Source of the DNA: Spirogloea muscicola | Lineage: Eukaryota; Streptophyta; Zygnematophyceae; Spirogloeales; Spirogloeaceae | Length of the DNA: 30,465 bases | Assembly: GCA_009602725.1 (NCBI GenBank) | Contig: WELB01000381.1 | Location: 19,533-49,997 of the forward strand | Direction of reading: 5' to 3' | Part shown: piece by piece, positions 29,091 to 30,465 of the stretch | Layout: each line of letters begins with the position of its first letter | How positions within the stretch are numbered: position 1 is the first letter of the stretch | Made by a program: the position numbers and the translations under genes | The notes under the pieces: generated by a model | The model's input: the letters and a program-made list of their open reading frames with translations, nothing else | Databases searched by the model: none | What the model was told of the DNA's origin: nothing

Positions 29091-30464
29091 TTACATTGGC
29101 TGGAGGTACATGCCCCAGGCAGCCTCGTCACCCGCCAGCATGTCGGGAACGTCCAAGAGCAGCAAGTCCCGCAGGCCAGGCGACATAGCGCGGCTGGCGC
29201 ACTCGCCCGGCTCCGGCTCCCCACACGTGCCGCTGGCCGCTGTGCCGCTGGCCGAGCTCAGGGTAGACGACGCAGCGCCGCCACTGCGCGAGTCGAGGCG
29301 CACGAGCTCTGGCAGGCTTGCTAGGCGCACGACCGGCATGCTGCGGCCACTTCCTCCGCTCGTCGCTGCAGCGGCGGCAGCATTGAGCAGCTCCTGGGAG
29401 GGGAGGATTGACCAGGGGTTCCACTCAATGGCTGGAGACATAGCAGCGGGTAGCGCTTCGCTCTTGGCAACGGGCAGGCGGCCAAATGGCTGCTGCCGAG
29501 GAGGGAGAAGATGGTGGCTATCCAGCGCTTCCAAGAGCGGCGCCAGCGGCTGCGTCGGCGGTGGCAAGGGTGTCATGTTTGGGAGCTGCCCGCCAAGCTC
29601 GCTCAAACTGCTGCTCGCGCGGGGGCTCAGAGGCTTCCCACCAGCCGAGGCCCCCCTGGCTGTCGCTGCCGCGTCAAGTAGCGCCGCAGCATCAACAAGC
29701 TGCTGCTCAGTAAAGCAGATGCCACCACTGCCGAGGTCGCCGCCTGCGCCAGCCGGCATCTTCCAGCCAGAGGGCGTGGCGCCCGCCGATGGTTCGGCAC
29801 AAAAGCCGGCTCCTTCGGAGCGGCCGTTACAGAAGCTGTTGGGCGAGGTGCTGGGCGCTGTCGCCTCCGCAGAGAGCGCCGGCGGAGCACTCTGGAGCCG
29901 CCGTAGGGGCCCCGGCGGGTGCACCGTCGGTGAGGCTGCAGGTGAGCCCACGCCTGCAAAAGCAGGCCTGACGCCCTCAACCGCGCTGCTGGCGCTCCGC
30001 CCGAGGCTCGTCAGGATGTCGTGCAGCTGCGGCCGCAGCGAGTCAGGCGCCAGCGGCTGTGGAGCTGCCAGAAGGCTCGGCATGGCCGCCGCGGCCGCGG
30101 CCATGCCCGCCGAGACGGGGTAATCCACCATCGAGGGCTCCACTCGGGGAGGAGGCATGACAGGTCCCCACGAGACGGGGTCGGTGTTTGTGGCCGACTG
30201 CGCCGAGAGAATCGCTGCAGCCGACACGGCCGCCGCAGTGGACGCCACCGCCGCCGCTGCAGCATGCTGCTGCCAGGGCCCTTGCTGGGGGTGCTGGTGG
30301 CTGCTGCCCACGTCCCAGCGCTCGGCTTGCACCAGCGGTGGCACAGAGTACGGAGCAAGCGGCGGCTGGCTGGCCTGGCACACCTCCCCGCTCCCGCTGG
30401 CCTCGCTGCCGCCGCCGCCGCTGCTGGCATCGCCCGCCGCCGCTCCCGCCGCTGAGGTGGCGCC
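29091..30464 (-). CDS. unrecognised Ala/Ser/Pro-rich protein, C-terminal part (5' partial)
   Basis: One minus-strand frame stays open from the window edge (30464) to a TAA at 29091-29093, 457 codons. The protein is dominated by Ala, Ser, Gly and Pro, with less biased islands: SLRPQLHDILTSLGR, CFTEQQLVDAAALLDA, IEWNPWSILPSQELL, SLPELVRLDS, and the C-terminus SPGLRDLLLLDVPDMLAGDE ending YLQPM. The islands look like short amphipathic or interaction motifs in a disordered tail, as in many algal transcription factors and scaffolds, but no domain is visible and I assign no function. The stop codon overlaps a TGTAA motif. A long opposite-strand frame (29110-30123) exists but reads as low complexity throughout. 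Confidence 0.65.
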   Translation of the reverse strand, partial: GATSAAGAAAGDASSGGGGSEASGSGEVCQASQPPLAPYSVPPLVQAERWDVGSSHQHPQQGPWQQHAAAAAVASTAAAVSAAAILSAQSATNTDPVSWGPVMPPPRVEPSMVDYPVSAGMAAAAAAMPSLLAAPQPLAPDSLRPQLHDILTSLGRSASSAVEGVRPAFAGVGSPAASPTVHPPGPLRRLQSAPPALSAEATAPSTSPNSFCNGRSEGAGFCAEPSAGATPSGWKMPAGAGGDLGSGGICFTEQQLVDAAALLDAAATARGASAGGKPLSPRASSSLSELGGQLPNMTPLPPPTQPLAPLLEALDSHHLLPPRQQPFGRLPVAKSEALPAAMSPAIEWNPWSILPSQELLNAAAAAATSGGSGRSMPVVRLASLPELVRLDSRSGGAASSTLSSASGTAASGTCGEPEPGECASRAMSPGLRDLLLLDVPDMLAGDEAAWGMYLQPM

Positions 30465-30465
30465 G

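Noticed and set aside
29110-30123. Long plus-strand open frame opposite the Ala/Ser-rich gene
   Set aside because: GC-rich DNA leaves both strands open. The minus frame is longer, reaches the window edge and has balanced C-terminal sequence; the plus frame is low complexity throughout.
1-30465. tRNA or rRNA genes
   Set aside because: No cloverleaf-like A/B box pair or rRNA core motif was noticed on either strand; a covariance-model scan would be needed to exclude them fully.

Overview
The window is eukaryotic nuclear DNA, most likely from a green alga. The evidence is intron-rich genes with plant-type architecture (an EDR1/CTR1-type Raf-like kinase pair and a plant-type CRTISO-like isomerase), TGTAA-type poly(A) signals as known from chlorophytes, GC-rich coding DNA and many decayed LINE-like retroelement pieces. 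The class (perhaps Trebouxiophyceae) is an inference only. Three isolated N bases (2847, 15984, 24370) look like scaffold joins or unresolved bases, and each lies at or near retroelement sequence.

Layout. 1-156 may be the 3' end of a plus-strand gene. 157-1260 has no supported gene. 1261-2846 is a patch of retroelement fragments in opposing orientations. 3413-4854 (minus) is a complete four-exon nucleoside diphosphate kinase. 4868-8382 (plus) is an eight-exon CRTISO-like FAD oxidoreductase, divergent from the NDPK and lacking a visible ATG. 9021-15982 (minus) is a 21-exon Raf-like kinase with an EDR1 domain, cut off at its 5' end by the N at 15984. 16000-16740 is a retroelement 3' end on the plus strand. 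17159-24363 (minus) is a complete 18-exon PAS + EDR1 + Raf-like kinase of 1221 residues. 24600-28530 is a dense graveyard of retroelement tails and C-terminal reverse-transcriptase-protein fragments. 29091-30464 (minus) is the last exon of an unrecognised low-complexity protein that runs off the window.

How the genes relate. The two kinases are tandem paralogues: many introns fall at the same codon and phase, yet each copy has introns the other lacks. They are probably MAPKKK-like signalling kinases related to CTR1/EDR1 and to the moss PAS-EDR-kinase ARK. The CRTISO-like gene and the first kinase converge on a short palindrome carrying TGTAA on both strands, a candidate shared poly(A) signal. 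NDPK and CRTISO-like are head to head with almost no space between them.

The retroelement pieces belong to one family. Its protein end can be assembled in outline from several copies: an RT-distal segment, a CCHC knuckle, a restriction-like-endonuclease-like segment, then a conserved tail ending L-L-(T/S)-R-(G/N)-Y-stop. The 3' UTR carries a short stem-loop whose arms covary between copies. All copies seen are fragments, several with frameshifts or stops, so none looks active. Exon joins were worked out by hand from splice motifs, reading frame and known family sequence; total coding lengths are multiples of three for all four main genes.
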